Of a DNA stretch of 64,000 bases, positions 23,403 to 32,178 are shown one piece after another. This DNA comes from Pseudomonadota bacterium (lineage in GTDB: Bacteria > Pseudomonadota > Gammaproteobacteria > Burkholderiales > Burkholderiaceae_C): the NCBI GenBank assembly GCA_018241895.1, contig JAFECX010000077.1, forward strand, positions 1-64,000, written 5' to 3'. The notes under the pieces were generated by a model. The model worked only from the letters and a program-made list of their open reading frames with translations. It was not told the DNA's origin and made no database searches. Position numbers and translations under genes: made by a program. The first letter of the stretch is position 1. The number at the start of each line of letters is the position of its first letter.

Positions 23403-25535
23403 ATGTCCTCGATGCAGACGACTTTGACCATCGGCACAGCAGCAGCCCCATTCCCGTGGTTCGATTTCAACGATGCGGTTGCCGCCCTGCCGCGCCTGGA
23501 GAAGGAAGACATCCGCGCCCGGCTGCTCGACCAATTGGAATCAGCGCTGGCGTACCTGCTGCCGCGCGGCAAGCGACGCGGCGCGCAATTTGTCGTCGGC
23601 AATCTGCAGGGCGATGCGGGCGACAGCCTTGTCGTTGATCTCGATGGCGCAAAGCGGGGCCTGTGGCTGGACTTCGCCACCGGCGAATCCGGTGATGCGC
23701 TCGCGCTGTGGGCCGCCGTGTGCGGCTTCATCCTTCCGCACCAGTTCGATGCACTGCTGGAGGACATCGGCCACTGGCTGATCGTGCCGCGCCTCGCCGT
23801 GCCGATCACGGTGTCGTCGAGCGCCCCGCGCGATGATCTTGGCCCAGCCACCGCCAAGTGGAACTACCACGATGCCAACGGCAAGCTGCTGGCCTGCGTG
23901 TACCGTTACGACCCGCCCGGTGGCAAGCAGTACCGACCCTGGGATGTGGCATCCCGCTCGATGTGCATGCCCGAGCCGCGCCCACTCTACAACCTGCCTG
24001 CCATCGCCGCCAGCAACGATGTTGTGCTGGTCGAGGGCGAGAAATGTGCCGACGCCTTGATGCACCTCGGCATCACGACCACTACCGCGATGGGTGGCGC
24101 ATCCACCGCCGTCGACAAGACCGACTGGACACCGCTGACCGGCAAGACAGTCGTCGTGTGGCCTGACCACGACGAGACTGGAGCACGTTACGCGGATGTC
24201 GTGATCGTGAAGCTGCAGCAGATCGGTGCGACGGTGCGGCGCGTGACCATACCCGAGGAAAAGCCCAAGAAGTGGGATGCCGCCGATGCCGTGGCCCAGG
24301 GCTTCGACGTGGTGTCGCTTCTCGCGACATCATCCCCGGTGACCGATGCCGTCCAGCCCATGGACATCACCCGCTGGCGTGCAGTAGATCGCTTCATTGG
24401 TGAGCCGCAGGCTCGGCGCTGGCTGGTCGAGGGTGTGTTCCCGCAAGCACAGGCTTCCCTGATCGCCGCTGCAGGCGGTGTCGGCAAATCCTTCCTGCTC
24501 TTGGCGCTGGCCCGCGAGGTCGCGGCCTTCGACGGCACCTGGGCCAACGCCCCGAAGGTGTTTGGAGGGGCGCTGACCGGACAAGGTGTGGCGATCTATA
24601 TCACCGCCGAGGACGATGCTATCGAAGTGCACAACCGCCTGAACGCCCTGGGCCCGATTCCCGACCGACTCTACGTGTTGCCGTTGCCCGATGCCGGTGG
24701 CGCGCAACCGCTGTTTGCACCCGATCCGGCCACGCGCGGCCCGGCCACCACGGCAGCGTGGCACGAACTGGAGCGGCAACTGAGGGCGATGACCGGGCTG
24801 CGACTGGTGGTGCTCGATCCCCTGCAGCCGCTGTGCGCGCTCGATCTGAACGTGCCGGAGAACGCCCAGTTGGTCTGCTCGCGCTTGGCGGCGCTGGCCG
24901 CCCGCACAGGCGCATCGGTGATCGTGTCGCACCACTTCGCCAAACGTGAAGCGACCACGCCAGAGCAGGCGCGTGAAGCAATTCGCGGTACGGGCGGACT
25001 GGTGGACGGCGTGCGGTCGGTGTACGCGCTGTGGCAGCCCAAGGAAGAGCAGGCTCGCACGATCTGCAAGAGTTTGGGCGAACCCTTCGAGCGCGGGCGC
25101 GTGGTGCTGGGCGGCGTGGTCAAGGCCAATGGGCAGGCCGACCTGCACGTCACCACCTTCCTGCGCGATGCACGCGGGCTGCTGGTGGATCGCAGCCAGG
25201 ACGTTCGGCGCACGGCGCAGCCGGACATTGAACTGCTCCCTGAATTGAAAGCCGCCATCGCCCGCGCGGCTGCCGCTGGCCAGCCCTACACCAAGACCGG
25301 CGGCAACGGCATCTACGAGCGCAGACACGAGTTGCCTGAAGCCTTCCAGACCGTGGGCAAGCACCGATTGGCCGAGTGGGTATCGATGCTGCTCGACCGC
25401 GAGGAGCTGGTGATGGCGATGGCAGAGGGCTCCAAGCTGGTGAAATGGCTCGACGTGCCCGATGGGCCGGTCGCCAACGGCGCGGCGCAGTTCGTGACCG
25501 GGCACCTGGGCCGCTCGTCCGCTGGCCGACGATGA
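23403..25535 (+). CDS. Primase-helicase (Toprim plus RepA-like AAA ATPase)
   Basis: A 710-residue protein. The middle of the N-terminal half has a Toprim core: DVVLVEGEKCADAL with its glutamate at about 202-215, and VVVWPDHDETG with its DxD at about 246-256. The second half is a RecA/RepA-type AAA_25 ATPase with Walker A AAGGVGKS (Lys362), a LRLVVLDPLQPLC Walker B at about 468-480 and a VIVSHHFAK sensor. This combination is typical of replication proteins of plasmids, satellites and ICEs. The start may be ATG 23403 or ATG 23412. Directly downstream lies a repeat-dense non-coding region, which suits an origin. Confidence 0.88.
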   Translation: MSSMQTTLTIGTAAAPFPWFDFNDAVAALPRLEKEDIRARLLDQLESALAYLLPRGKRRGAQFVVGNLQGDAGDSLVVDLDGAKRGLWLDFATGESGDALALWAAVCGFILPHQFDALLEDIGHWLIVPRLAVPITVSSSAPRDDLGPATAKWNYHDANGKLLACVYRYDPPGGKQYRPWDVASRSMCMPEPRPLYNLPAIAASNDVVLVEGEKCADALMHLGITTTTAMGGASTAVDKTDWTPLTGKTVVVWPDHDETGARYADVVIVKLQQIGATVRRVTIPEEKPKKWDAADAVAQGFDVVSLLATSSPVTDAVQPMDITRWRAVDRFIGEPQARRWLVEGVFPQAQASLIAAAGGVGKSFLLLALAREVAAFDGTWANAPKVFGGALTGQGVAIYITAEDDAIEVHNRLNALGPIPDRLYVLPLPDAGGAQPLFAPDPATRGPATTAAWHELERQLRAMTGLRLVVLDPLQPLCALDLNVPENAQLVCSRLAALAARTGASVIVSHHFAKREATTPEQAREAIRGTGGLVDGVRSVYALWQPKEEQARTICKSLGEPFERGRVVLGGVVKANGQADLHVTTFLRDARGLLVDRSQDVRRTAQPDIELLPELKAAIARAAAAGQPYTKTGGNGIYERRHELPEAFQTVGKHRLAEWVSMLLDREELVMAMAEGSKLVKWLDVPDGPVANGAAQFVTGHLGRSSAGRR

Positions 25536-25598
25536 GCATCGAGGGAGGTAAGCATTCCCGATGCTCACCCTCTCTTTAGAGAGGAATGGCCGGGAAGC

Positions 25599-25773
25599 GG
25601 GAACGATTAGAAAGATCGTTGATTTACAAGAGAATTTGCTGCTGAAATCGTTCCCGGTCGGCTCCTGGGAACGATTGAGCCCGGGAACAATTTACCGCCG
25701 CACCAGCGCTGGGTTTAATTGTTCCCACCCCCGCAATCGTTCCCGGTCGGGAACCGGGAAGCCGGGAACGATT
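25599..25773. repeat. Seven inverted and direct GGGAACRATT iterons
   Basis: Plus-strand copies start at 25599, 25667, 25683 and 25764, minus-strand copies at 25646, 25717 and 25735. They form three face-to-face pairs: 25646/25667, 25683/25717 (the A variant GGGAACAATT on both arms) and 25735/25764. The matching variants inside each pair show that the pairs evolved as dyads. Confidence 0.88.
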
Positions 25774-25787
25774 TGCGGCGTCCGCCG

Positions 25788-26034
25788 CAGGCGAAATGGG
25801 CCCTTCCTGGCGATATTCCAATACGGGGGGCGCGAGCGCGGCGCTTCGCTACCGTCCGGGCGCGAACCAAGGTTCGCACGGTTCGCAGGTACGCACCCCG
25901 GAAGGTTCGCCTCGGCTTGGGTGGTAACCGGTAACCTGCGGTGGTAACCCGGTTCGGTAGCCTGTCACTGGCGAGATGCCGGGCCTGCGCCCCCCGTATC
26001 GGTTTTTCTGAAGGAAGGGCCCATTTCACCTGTG
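25788..26034. repeat. Long inverted repeat (two arms of about 50 bp)
   Basis: The left arm at 25788-25837 and the right arm at 25985-26034 are inverted copies at roughly 80% identity. Both contain GAAATGGGCCCTTCC and ATACGGGGGGCGC. The 147 bases between them contain GCGAACC-AA-GGTTCGC (25862-25877), further GGTTCGC copies at 25880 and 25904, and GGTGGTAACC at 25920 and 25940. Confidence 0.85.
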
Positions 26035-26371
26035 GCCGTCACGCAGCCGGGCAAAACGGTGATCGACGCGAACGTAGTGAGGACGCGGGCTTGCGGGCAT
26101 TTGAGCGCCCGACAGCGCCCAACCGGTGAGCGTGGCGCAGTCCTGCCGCGAAAACGGCCAGTGTGGGAAATCCAGTGCTGGCGCGGGTTAGCAGCGAAAA
26201 CGAGGCATGAAACGGCAAAAACGGCCACCGAGGGGGCGCTACGGCAAGAGTACGCAAGACACCCCGTCTGCACGGTGCAAGCAGCCGTAACGCCTTGTCA
26301 AACCTAGGTTTTGAAGGGTACGCAAGGGTATCCAAGAACTGGACACCCAGGCAGCGCAATCAAGAAGCAGA

Positions 26372-26737
26372 TCACGCTGCCTCTTGCTCGTCGGTGATTG
26401 CGCAGTGAATCACGAAGCCCGTGAGGTAGACCATCCCGCGCGGGATGCCGTAGTCAAAGCTTGTCCGGCTGCCAATCGTCCAGCCCATCCACTTCTGCGT
26501 GGCGTCGTCGATGGCATCCTTGAGGGATTTGCCGACGTAGAGGCCGTTGTGGACTTCGTCCGCGTAGTGGCGGCCAAACCGGCTGTCGAGGAAGGCGCGG
26601 ATGTTGTCGAAGTCTTCGCCCGTGGCGCTGGCGATGGCGCGCATGGCCAAGAGCCACGCGATGCTGGCGTGGCCGCCCATCGTGCCCCAGAAGCCCCAGC
26701 CTTCGTTGCGGGTGGCGGGGGTGTTGGTGTTGCTCAT
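26372..26737 (-). CDS. Island protein of unknown function
   Basis: A 121-residue protein behind a good GAAGGAG site. The N-terminus is Asn/Thr-rich, followed by GWGFWGTMGGHASIAWLLAMRAI and a conserved-looking region FLDSRFGRHYADEVHNGL. One moderately hydrophobic helix near residue 105 (GMVYLTGFVIHCAI) might touch a membrane. It is the last gene of the three-gene minus-strand run with DUF3489 and the DUF6900-like gene. No function is assigned. Confidence 0.68.
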   Translation of the reverse strand: MSNTNTPATRNEGWGFWGTMGGHASIAWLLAMRAIASATGEDFDNIRAFLDSRFGRHYADEVHNGLYVGKSLKDAIDDATQKWMGWTIGSRTSFDYGIPRGMVYLTGFVIHCAITDEQEAA

Positions 26738-26791
26738 TTCGTGCTCCTTCGTGGCTGCGTTGCGATGCTTGTAGTAACGCGCTGCGCGGGC

Positions 26792-26821
26792 CGGAAGCCA
26801 AGCTCTTTCTGGCCTCCGGCT
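26792..26821 (-). repeat. Inter-gene leader hairpin, copy 1
   Basis: CCGGAAGCCA and TGGCCTCCGG (one mismatch) flank a loop with the word CTTTC, ten bases after the DUF3489 stop codon and 55 bases before the next start. It shares sequence with the leaders of the two genes upstream (GGAAGCCAAGC and the ACGCGCTG block). Confidence 0.7.
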
Positions 26822-26830
26822 CGATCTTTC

Positions 26831-27400
26831 TCAAGCAACGCGGTACACGCGCTCGCCACCCTGGGCCTTGTCGGAAGTGATGATCAGGCCGAGCTTTTTC
26901 TTGAAGGCTCCGGCGAAGGTGCCGCGCACCGTGTGCTGCTGCCAGCCGGTGACGTCGCAAATCTGCCGCACGGTCGCGCCCTCAGGGCGCTGGAGCATCC
27001 GCACGACTTCGGCCTGCTTGCTGTTCTCGCGGGTGCGGGGCTTGGCCCACGTTGCTTCGGCGGCAATGACGGCGGCCTCCAGCTCGGTGTCATTCGGCAC
27101 GGGCGGTGCGCCTTCGGCGTTGGCGATGATCTGATCGAGCTTGGCCTCGAACGCGGAGGTCGATTGCGCTACTTCGGGGCGTTTCATGCCCAGAGCGTCG
27201 TAGCCCTCGGCGGCGACGCGCCAGCCCTCGCCATCGGGCGTGATCAGGGCGCGGTTGAACATCCCGGCGAGCACCTTCTTGCGCGCGCCGCCTTTGATGT
27301 TGTCGGGGAGCCATTCGATCTTGCCCGCGCCGGTGTTGATGGCCTTGGCAAGGATGGCGTGCTGGGCCGGGGTGAGTTGGGTGATGGGGGTGGTGGTCAT
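26831..27400 (-). CDS. DUF3489 family protein
   Basis: A 189-residue protein. The N-terminal 70 residues (TQLTPAQHAILAKAINTGAGKIEWLPDNIKGGARKKVL) and a C-terminal winged-helix-like DUF3489 domain (KQAEVVRMLQRPEGATVRQICDVTGWQQHTVRGTFAGAFKKKLGL) match the family. The C-terminal domain looks like a DNA-binding HTH. The family is common in alpha- and betaproteobacterial phages and islands; its role is unknown, a regulator being the simplest reading. A CAAGGAGC site precedes its ATG. Confidence 0.86.
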   Translation of the reverse strand: MTTTPITQLTPAQHAILAKAINTGAGKIEWLPDNIKGGARKKVLAGMFNRALITPDGEGWRVAAEGYDALGMKRPEVAQSTSAFEAKLDQIIANAEGAPPVPNDTELEAAVIAAEATWAKPRTRENSKQAEVVRMLQRPEGATVRQICDVTGWQQHTVRGTFAGAFKKKLGLIITSDKAQGGERVYRVA

Positions 27401-27456
27401 TTACTGCTCCTTGGCAAGTGGTGGATGGCGATGTGATGAACGCGCTGTTGGCCAGT

Positions 27457-27483
27457 GAAGCCAAGCGCTTTCTGCTTGGCTTC
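27457..27483 (-). repeat. Inter-gene leader hairpin, copy 2
   Basis: A perfect 10-bp stem, GAAGCCAAGC with GCTTGGCTTC, and a 7-base loop lies 12 bases after the DUF6900-like stop codon. The block GATGAACGCGCTGTT next to it recurs at 27738-27752 upstream of the DUF6900-like gene, where only one stem arm (GGAAGCCAAGC) remains. Confidence 0.85.
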
Positions 27484-27495
27484 ATGGCTTGGCGA

Positions 27496-27702
27496 TCAGT
27501 CCTTGGCGATTTCTGCTTCCGATGCCTTCGGCATCGCTGCACCCAGTTCGACGCCTTCCTTGAAGGCGGCTTCCAGCGCGTCCCGGATGCACCACACCGC
27601 CGTGTCGTGGAAGTCCAGGCTGTCGGCGTGGCGGGTTTGCAGGGTGTCGATGCCGAGATGCTTCTGGGCGATCAGGGTGAGGATGGTGTCGATCTGGTTC
27701 AT
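27496..27702 (-). CDS. Small DUF6900-like protein
   Basis: A 68-residue protein starting at ATG 27702 with GAAAGGAAAA upstream. The sequence IAQKHLGIDTLQTRHADSLDFHDTAVWCIRDALEAAFKEG resembles the DUF6900 pattern, a small helical family found with DUF3489 genes in islands. Function is unknown. It is the promoter-proximal gene of the leftward run and divergent from the HTH regulator. Confidence 0.68.
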   Translation of the reverse strand: MNQIDTILTLIAQKHLGIDTLQTRHADSLDFHDTAVWCIRDALEAAFKEGVELGAAMPKASEAEIAKD

Positions 27703-27851
27703 GGTGTTTTCCTTTCGGGATGTGGTTGGCGTGACGTGATGAACGCGCTGTTCCCGATGGAAGCCAAGCAAAAGATCTCCGTTTTTCCCTGCCGTTGCCT
27801 GTGCCACACTGATAAGATTCAGGTTTCACCACTTCCATCAGGACAACCGGG

Positions 27852-28175
27852 ATGAAACGCTGCGTTGTCGGGATTCACCGCCCCGATGCACCCAAGCCTG
27901 TCATCACGGGTCGTGACGCCCCGACGGTCTGGTTTCCGTCCATGCCCACGCTGGCGGCAGTGCTGTCCGAGGACAACCGGGCCTTGCTGCGGCTGATCCA
28001 CGACCAGCGCCCGCCGTCTCTGACGGCGCTGGCCGAGCTCACTGGGCGGCAGGTGCCAAACCTTTCTCGAACGCTGAGGATGATGGAGAGCTACGGTTTG
28101 GTGACGCTGAAAAAAAGCACACGCGAGATTGCGCCGGTGGCGCTCGCGACCCGTTTCAAAATTTTGATCGACTGA
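27852..28175 (+). CDS. MarR-like winged-helix regulator
   Basis: A 107-residue protein with a C-terminal winged helix (NRALLRLIHDQRPPSLTALAELTGRQVPNLSRTLRMMESYGLVTLKKS), the compact MarR/HVO_A0114-like type often found upstream of restriction or toxin operons. It ends 14 bases before hsdR, so it is probably the first gene of the restriction operon and an autoregulator. It is divergent from the DUF6900-like gene; the 150-base region between them must hold both promoters. Confidence 0.82.
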   Translation: MKRCVVGIHRPDAPKPVITGRDAPTVWFPSMPTLAAVLSEDNRALLRLIHDQRPPSLTALAELTGRQVPNLSRTLRMMESYGLVTLKKSTREIAPVALATRFKILID

Positions 28176-28188
28176 GGGAGGGATGGCG

Positions 28189-30582
28189 ATGCGAGACGGC
28201 GTGATCACCGAAGCAGACACCTGCCGCGAATTCGTCACGCCACGACTGGTCGAGGCAGGCTGGGGCAATGCGCCCTGCGCCATCGGCGAGCAGCGCAGCT
28301 TCACCAACGGCCGCATCATCGTCGCGGGCGGCAAGGTGCGGCGCGGCCAGCAAAAGCGCGCCGACTACCTGCTGTACTACCGCCGCGACTACCCGCTGGC
28401 CGTGGTCGAAGCCAAGGAGGTGGGGCTGCCCGCCGAAACCGGCGTGCAACAAGCGCGCGAATACGCCGAAATCCTCGGCCTCAAATTCGCCTACGCCACC
28501 AACGGCCACCGCATCATCGAGATCGACTACACCACCGGCACCGAGCGCGAGGTGGAACGCTATGCCACGCCGGAAGAACTGTTCGCCCGCCTGACCGCTG
28601 GGGCGCACCTGCCACAAGCCTCCACACCGCACCTGCTCGAACCCTTCAACCTGGTCTCAGGCAAGGTGCCACGCTACTACCAGCGCATCGCCATCCAGCG
28701 CGTGATCGAGGCTGTTCTGCTGGGCCAGGCGCGCATCCTCGCCACGCTGGCCACCGGCACGGGCAAGACCAATGTGGCCTTCCAGGTTTGCTGGAAATTG
28801 TGGAACAGCCGCTGGAACCGCACCGGTGAACACCGCCGCCCCAAAATCCTGTTCCTTGCCGACCGCAACATCCTGGTCGATGACCCGATGGCCAAGATGT
28901 TCGCGCCCTTTGGCGACGCCCGGCACAAGATCAGCGGCGGCGACACCAGCCAGAGCCGGGACATGTACTTCGGCATCTATCAGGCGCTGACCACGGCCAG
29001 CGCCGACGTGTTCCGCCAGTACCGCCCGGATTTTTTCGATCTCATCATCATCGACGAATGCCATCGTGGCTCCAGCCGCGACGAAAGCGCCTGGCGCGTG
29101 GTGCTCGACTATTTCGCGCCCGCCGTGCAGTTCGGCATGACGGCCACGCCGCTGCGCGAGGAATCGCGCGACAGCTACGACTACTTCGGCAACCCCGTCT
29201 ATACCTACAGCCTGCGCCAAGGCATCGAGGATGGCTTTCTCGCGCCGTATCGCGTGCACCGCGTCATCACCACGGTGGATGCCGCTGGCTGGCGGCCCAG
29301 CAAGGACGAACTCGACCGCTTTGGCCGCGAGGTGCCCGACGACGAATACCAGACCAAGGACTTCGAGCGCGTCGTCGCGCTGCGCGCCCGCACCAGGGCG
29401 ATGGCCCGCCACCTGACCGACCTGCTCAAAGGCACCGACCGCTTCGCCAAGACACTGGTGTTCTGCGTCGATCAGGAGCACGCCGCCGAAATGCGGCAGG
29501 AGCTGATCAACCTCAACAGCGATCTGGTCAAACAGTACCCGAACTACGTTTGCCGCGTCACCGCCGACGGGGGCGACATTGGCCTGGCGCATCTGGCGGA
29601 TTTTCAGGACGTGGACAAGACCACGCCCGTCATTCTCACCACCTCGCAGTTGCTGACCACCGGCGTCGATGCCGAAATGGTCAAGAACGTGGTGCTGGCC
29701 CGCGTGGTCGGCTCGCGCTCCGAGTTCAAGCAGATCATCGGGCGCGGCACCCGGCTCAAGGTCGACTACGGCAAGGAATACTTCAACATCATCGACTTCA
29801 CCGGCACCGCCACCCAGCACTTCGCCGACCCCGACTTCGACGGCGACCCGGCACGCATCGAGGTGGTGAGAGTCGATGAAGAAGGCGAAGTGGTAGAGAT
29901 CAACACCGAGGAAACGCCGAACACGACAGAGGGTCACGAATCCGAAGACGAATCAGGTGATGGCACCGGCAATGGCGAGATCCTTGGCGATCCACCGCCG
30001 CCCGAGCCGCGCAAGTTCTACATTGACGGCGGCGAAGTGGAAGTCATCGGCCATCTGGTCTATGATCTCGACACCGACGGCAAGAAGCTGCAGGTCGTCA
30101 AGTACACCGACTACTCGGGCCGCGCCCTGCGCACTCTCTACCCCACGCGCGAGGCGCTGCAATCCAGGTGGGCCAACCCGGACACCCGCGCCGAGGTGCT
30201 GCGCGAGCTGACCGAGCGCGGCATCAGCTTCGAGGAACTGGCCTCCAGCAGCGAACAGCCCGATGCCGACCCCTTCGACCTGCTGTGCCACCTGGCCTGG
30301 AACGCGCCGCTCCTCACGCGCCGCCAGCGTGCCGAAGTCGCCAAGCGCCAAACCCAAGACTTGTTCGCGCAGTACGGCGACACGGCGCGGGAAATCCTCA
30401 CGCTGCTGCTCGACCGCTACATCGAGCGCGGCATCATTCAATTCAACGCGCTGTCCGAGCTGATGAAGGTACAACCCTTCGACCGCTACGGCTCTCCTGC
30501 CGAGATCGCCACCCGCCACTTCGGCGGCGTGCCCGCGATGCGCGAGGCCGTCACGCGGCTACAAACCGCGATCTATCAATAA
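28189..30582 (+). CDS. hsdR: Type I restriction endonuclease, R subunit (EcoEI-like)
   Basis: A 797-residue protein with ATG 28189 (GGAGGG at good spacing; ATG 28183 is too close to it). The nuclease core RADYLLYYRRDYPLAVVEAKE gives Asp59, Glu74 and Lys76 of a PD-ExK site. The translocase has Walker A ATGTGKT (Lys193), DECH at 289 and GMTATP, with motif VI in QIIGRGTRL. The EcoEI-type C-terminal domain follows an acidic linker (about 565-600). With HsdM and HsdS it cleaves unmodified DNA after ATP-driven translocation. It lies first in the order R-M-(nuclease)-S. Confidence 0.94.
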   Translation: MRDGVITEADTCREFVTPRLVEAGWGNAPCAIGEQRSFTNGRIIVAGGKVRRGQQKRADYLLYYRRDYPLAVVEAKEVGLPAETGVQQAREYAEILGLKFAYATNGHRIIEIDYTTGTEREVERYATPEELFARLTAGAHLPQASTPHLLEPFNLVSGKVPRYYQRIAIQRVIEAVLLGQARILATLATGTGKTNVAFQVCWKLWNSRWNRTGEHRRPKILFLADRNILVDDPMAKMFAPFGDARHKISGGDTSQSRDMYFGIYQALTTASADVFRQYRPDFFDLIIIDECHRGSSRDESAWRVVLDYFAPAVQFGMTATPLREESRDSYDYFGNPVYTYSLRQGIEDGFLAPYRVHRVITTVDAAGWRPSKDELDRFGREVPDDEYQTKDFERVVALRARTRAMARHLTDLLKGTDRFAKTLVFCVDQEHAAEMRQELINLNSDLVKQYPNYVCRVTADGGDIGLAHLADFQDVDKTTPVILTTSQLLTTGVDAEMVKNVVLARVVGSRSEFKQIIGRGTRLKVDYGKEYFNIIDFTGTATQHFADPDFDGDPARIEVVRVDEEGEVVEINTEETPNTTEGHESEDESGDGTGNGEILGDPPPPEPRKFYIDGGEVEVIGHLVYDLDTDGKKLQVVKYTDYSGRALRTLYPTREALQSRWANPDTRAEVLRELTERGISFEELASSSEQPDADPFDLLCHLAWNAPLLTRRQRAEVAKRQTQDLFAQYGDTAREILTLLLDRYIERGIIQFNALSELMKVQPFDRYGSPAEIATRHFGGVPAMREAVTRLQTAIYQ

Positions 30583-30609
30583 CAGCGCCCACAAGAAGAA
30601 CCCGAACCG

Positions 30610-32178
30610 ATGGCCAAAGCCAAAAGCAAAACCCCACTCACCACCCGCGACAACCGCTCCGCACTGATCGGCAGCGCGCGCAAGATTCTGCGCAAGGACA
30701 AGGGCCTCAACGGCGACGTGGATCGCCTGCCGCTGCTCACCTGGGTGATGTTCCTCAAATTCCTCGACGACCTGGAGCTCAAGCACGCGCAGGAAGCCGA
30801 ACTCGACGGCAAGCGCTACCAGCCCATCATCGAGCAGCCCTACCGCTGGCGCGACTGGGCCGCGCGCGAAGACGGCATCACCGGTGACGAGCTGCTGGCC
30901 TTCATTGGCCAGGAGCACACCCACCGCGCCGACGGCAGCCTGGGGCAAGGTCTGTTTGCCTACCTGCGCGGCCTGGCGGGCGAAGGCGAAAAAGGCAGCC
31001 AGCGCGAAGTCATCGCCAACGTGTTCAAGGGCGTGCAAAACCGCATGGTCAGCGGCTACCTGCTGCGCGACATCGTCAACAAGGTGGGTGGTATCCACTT
31101 CAACGCCAGCGAGGAAATCCACACCCTCTCGCACCTCTACGAATCCATGCTGCGCGAAATGCGCGACGCGGCGGGCGATTCCGGCGAGTTCTACACCCCA
31201 CGCCCGGTGGTGCGCTTCATGGTGCAGGTGACCAATCCGCACCTGGGCGACACCGTGCTCGACCCCGCCTGCGGCACCGGCGGTTTTCTGGTGGAAGCCT
31301 TCGACCACCTCCACGCCCAGGTCACCACCACCGAGCAGCGCCGCAGCCTGCAACGCGACACGCTCGCCGGGCAAGAAGCCAAGCCGCTGCCCTACATGCT
31401 GGCGCAGATGAACCTGCTGCTGCACGGGCTGGAAGCGCCGCAGATCGCCTACGGCAACACGCTGGAGCGGCGCATCAGCGAAATCGGCCACGCCGAGCGC
31501 GTGGACGTCATCCTCACCAACCCGCCCTTCGGCGGCGAGGAAGAGGCGGGCATCAAGGCCAACTTCCCGCCCAATATGCAGACGGCGGAAACCGCGCTGC
31601 TGTTCCTGCAATACATCATGCGCAAGCTGCGCGTGGCCGGTGCGCCGGTGAAAGGCAAGAAGACGGTGGAGCGCGGTGGCCGCGCGGCGGTGGTGGTGCC
31701 CAACGGCACCCTGTTCGGCGACGGCGTGGCCGCTGCCATCAAGGCCGAGCTGCTCAAGGAGTTCAACCTGCACACGATCGTGCGCCTGCCGCAAGGCGTG
31801 TTCGCACCCTACACGGACATCCCGGCCAACCTGCTGTTCTTCGAACGCGGGGGGCCGACGCAAAGCATCTGGTATTACGAGCTGCCGCTACCCGAAGGCC
31901 GCAAAAAGTACAGCAAGACCGCGCCCTTGCAGTTCGACGAGTTCGCGCCGGTGTTGGCGTGGTGGAGCCAGCGCGAGGAAGGCCCGCAGGCGTGGCAAGT
32001 CAGCGCCGCTGAAATTGCCGCCAGCAACTACAACCTCGACCGCAAGAACCCCAATGCCAAGGCCGGTCTGGAGCACGCCGACCCGAAGGATTTGATCGCC
32101 TCCATGCGCGGGCACGAGGCGGAGGTGATGCGGCTGCTGGGCGAGATTGAAGCCTTGGTAAATGAGGTGCAGGGATGA
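30610..32178 (+). CDS. hsdM: Type I modification methyltransferase, M subunit
   Basis: A 522-residue N6-adenine methyltransferase. An N-terminal helical HsdM_N domain (about 10-140) is followed by the SAM motif LDPACGTGGFLVEAF (from Asp218) and the catalytic NPPF motif at 304-307 (DVILTNPPFGGEE). The C-terminus ends in a coiled coil for contact with HsdS. It methylates the sequence chosen by HsdS. It starts 27 bases after hsdR, and its stop overlaps the next start as ATGA. Confidence 0.95.
   Translation: MAKAKSKTPLTTRDNRSALIGSARKILRKDKGLNGDVDRLPLLTWVMFLKFLDDLELKHAQEAELDGKRYQPIIEQPYRWRDWAAREDGITGDELLAFIGQEHTHRADGSLGQGLFAYLRGLAGEGEKGSQREVIANVFKGVQNRMVSGYLLRDIVNKVGGIHFNASEEIHTLSHLYESMLREMRDAAGDSGEFYTPRPVVRFMVQVTNPHLGDTVLDPACGTGGFLVEAFDHLHAQVTTTEQRRSLQRDTLAGQEAKPLPYMLAQMNLLLHGLEAPQIAYGNTLERRISEIGHAERVDVILTNPPFGGEEEAGIKANFPPNMQTAETALLFLQYIMRKLRVAGAPVKGKKTVERGGRAAVVVPNGTLFGDGVAAAIKAELLKEFNLHTIVRLPQGVFAPYTDIPANLLFFERGGPTQSIWYYELPLPEGRKKYSKTAPLQFDEFAPVLAWWSQREEGPQAWQVSAAEIAASNYNLDRKNPNAKAGLEHADPKDLIASMRGHEAEVMRLLGEIEALVNEVQG

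Larger units (their letters stand above)
25536..26371. other. Repeat-dense non-coding region, candidate replication origin
   Basis: About 835 bases without a plausible gene: all frames are short or low-complexity. From left to right it holds seven GGGAACRATT iterons (25599-25773), a 50-bp inverted repeat pair (25788-26034), inside that pair several GGTTCGC and GGTAACC repeats, and then a stretch with at least four AAAACGG-type words (26050-26230). GTACGCAAG recurs at about 26250 and 26320. Such a cluster beside a primase-helicase gene is what an origin looks like. Confidence 0.6.

Noticed and set aside
25561-25947. 128-residue frame after the primase-helicase gene
   Set aside because: It runs through the iterons and the inverted repeat, has no ribosome site and no family resemblance.
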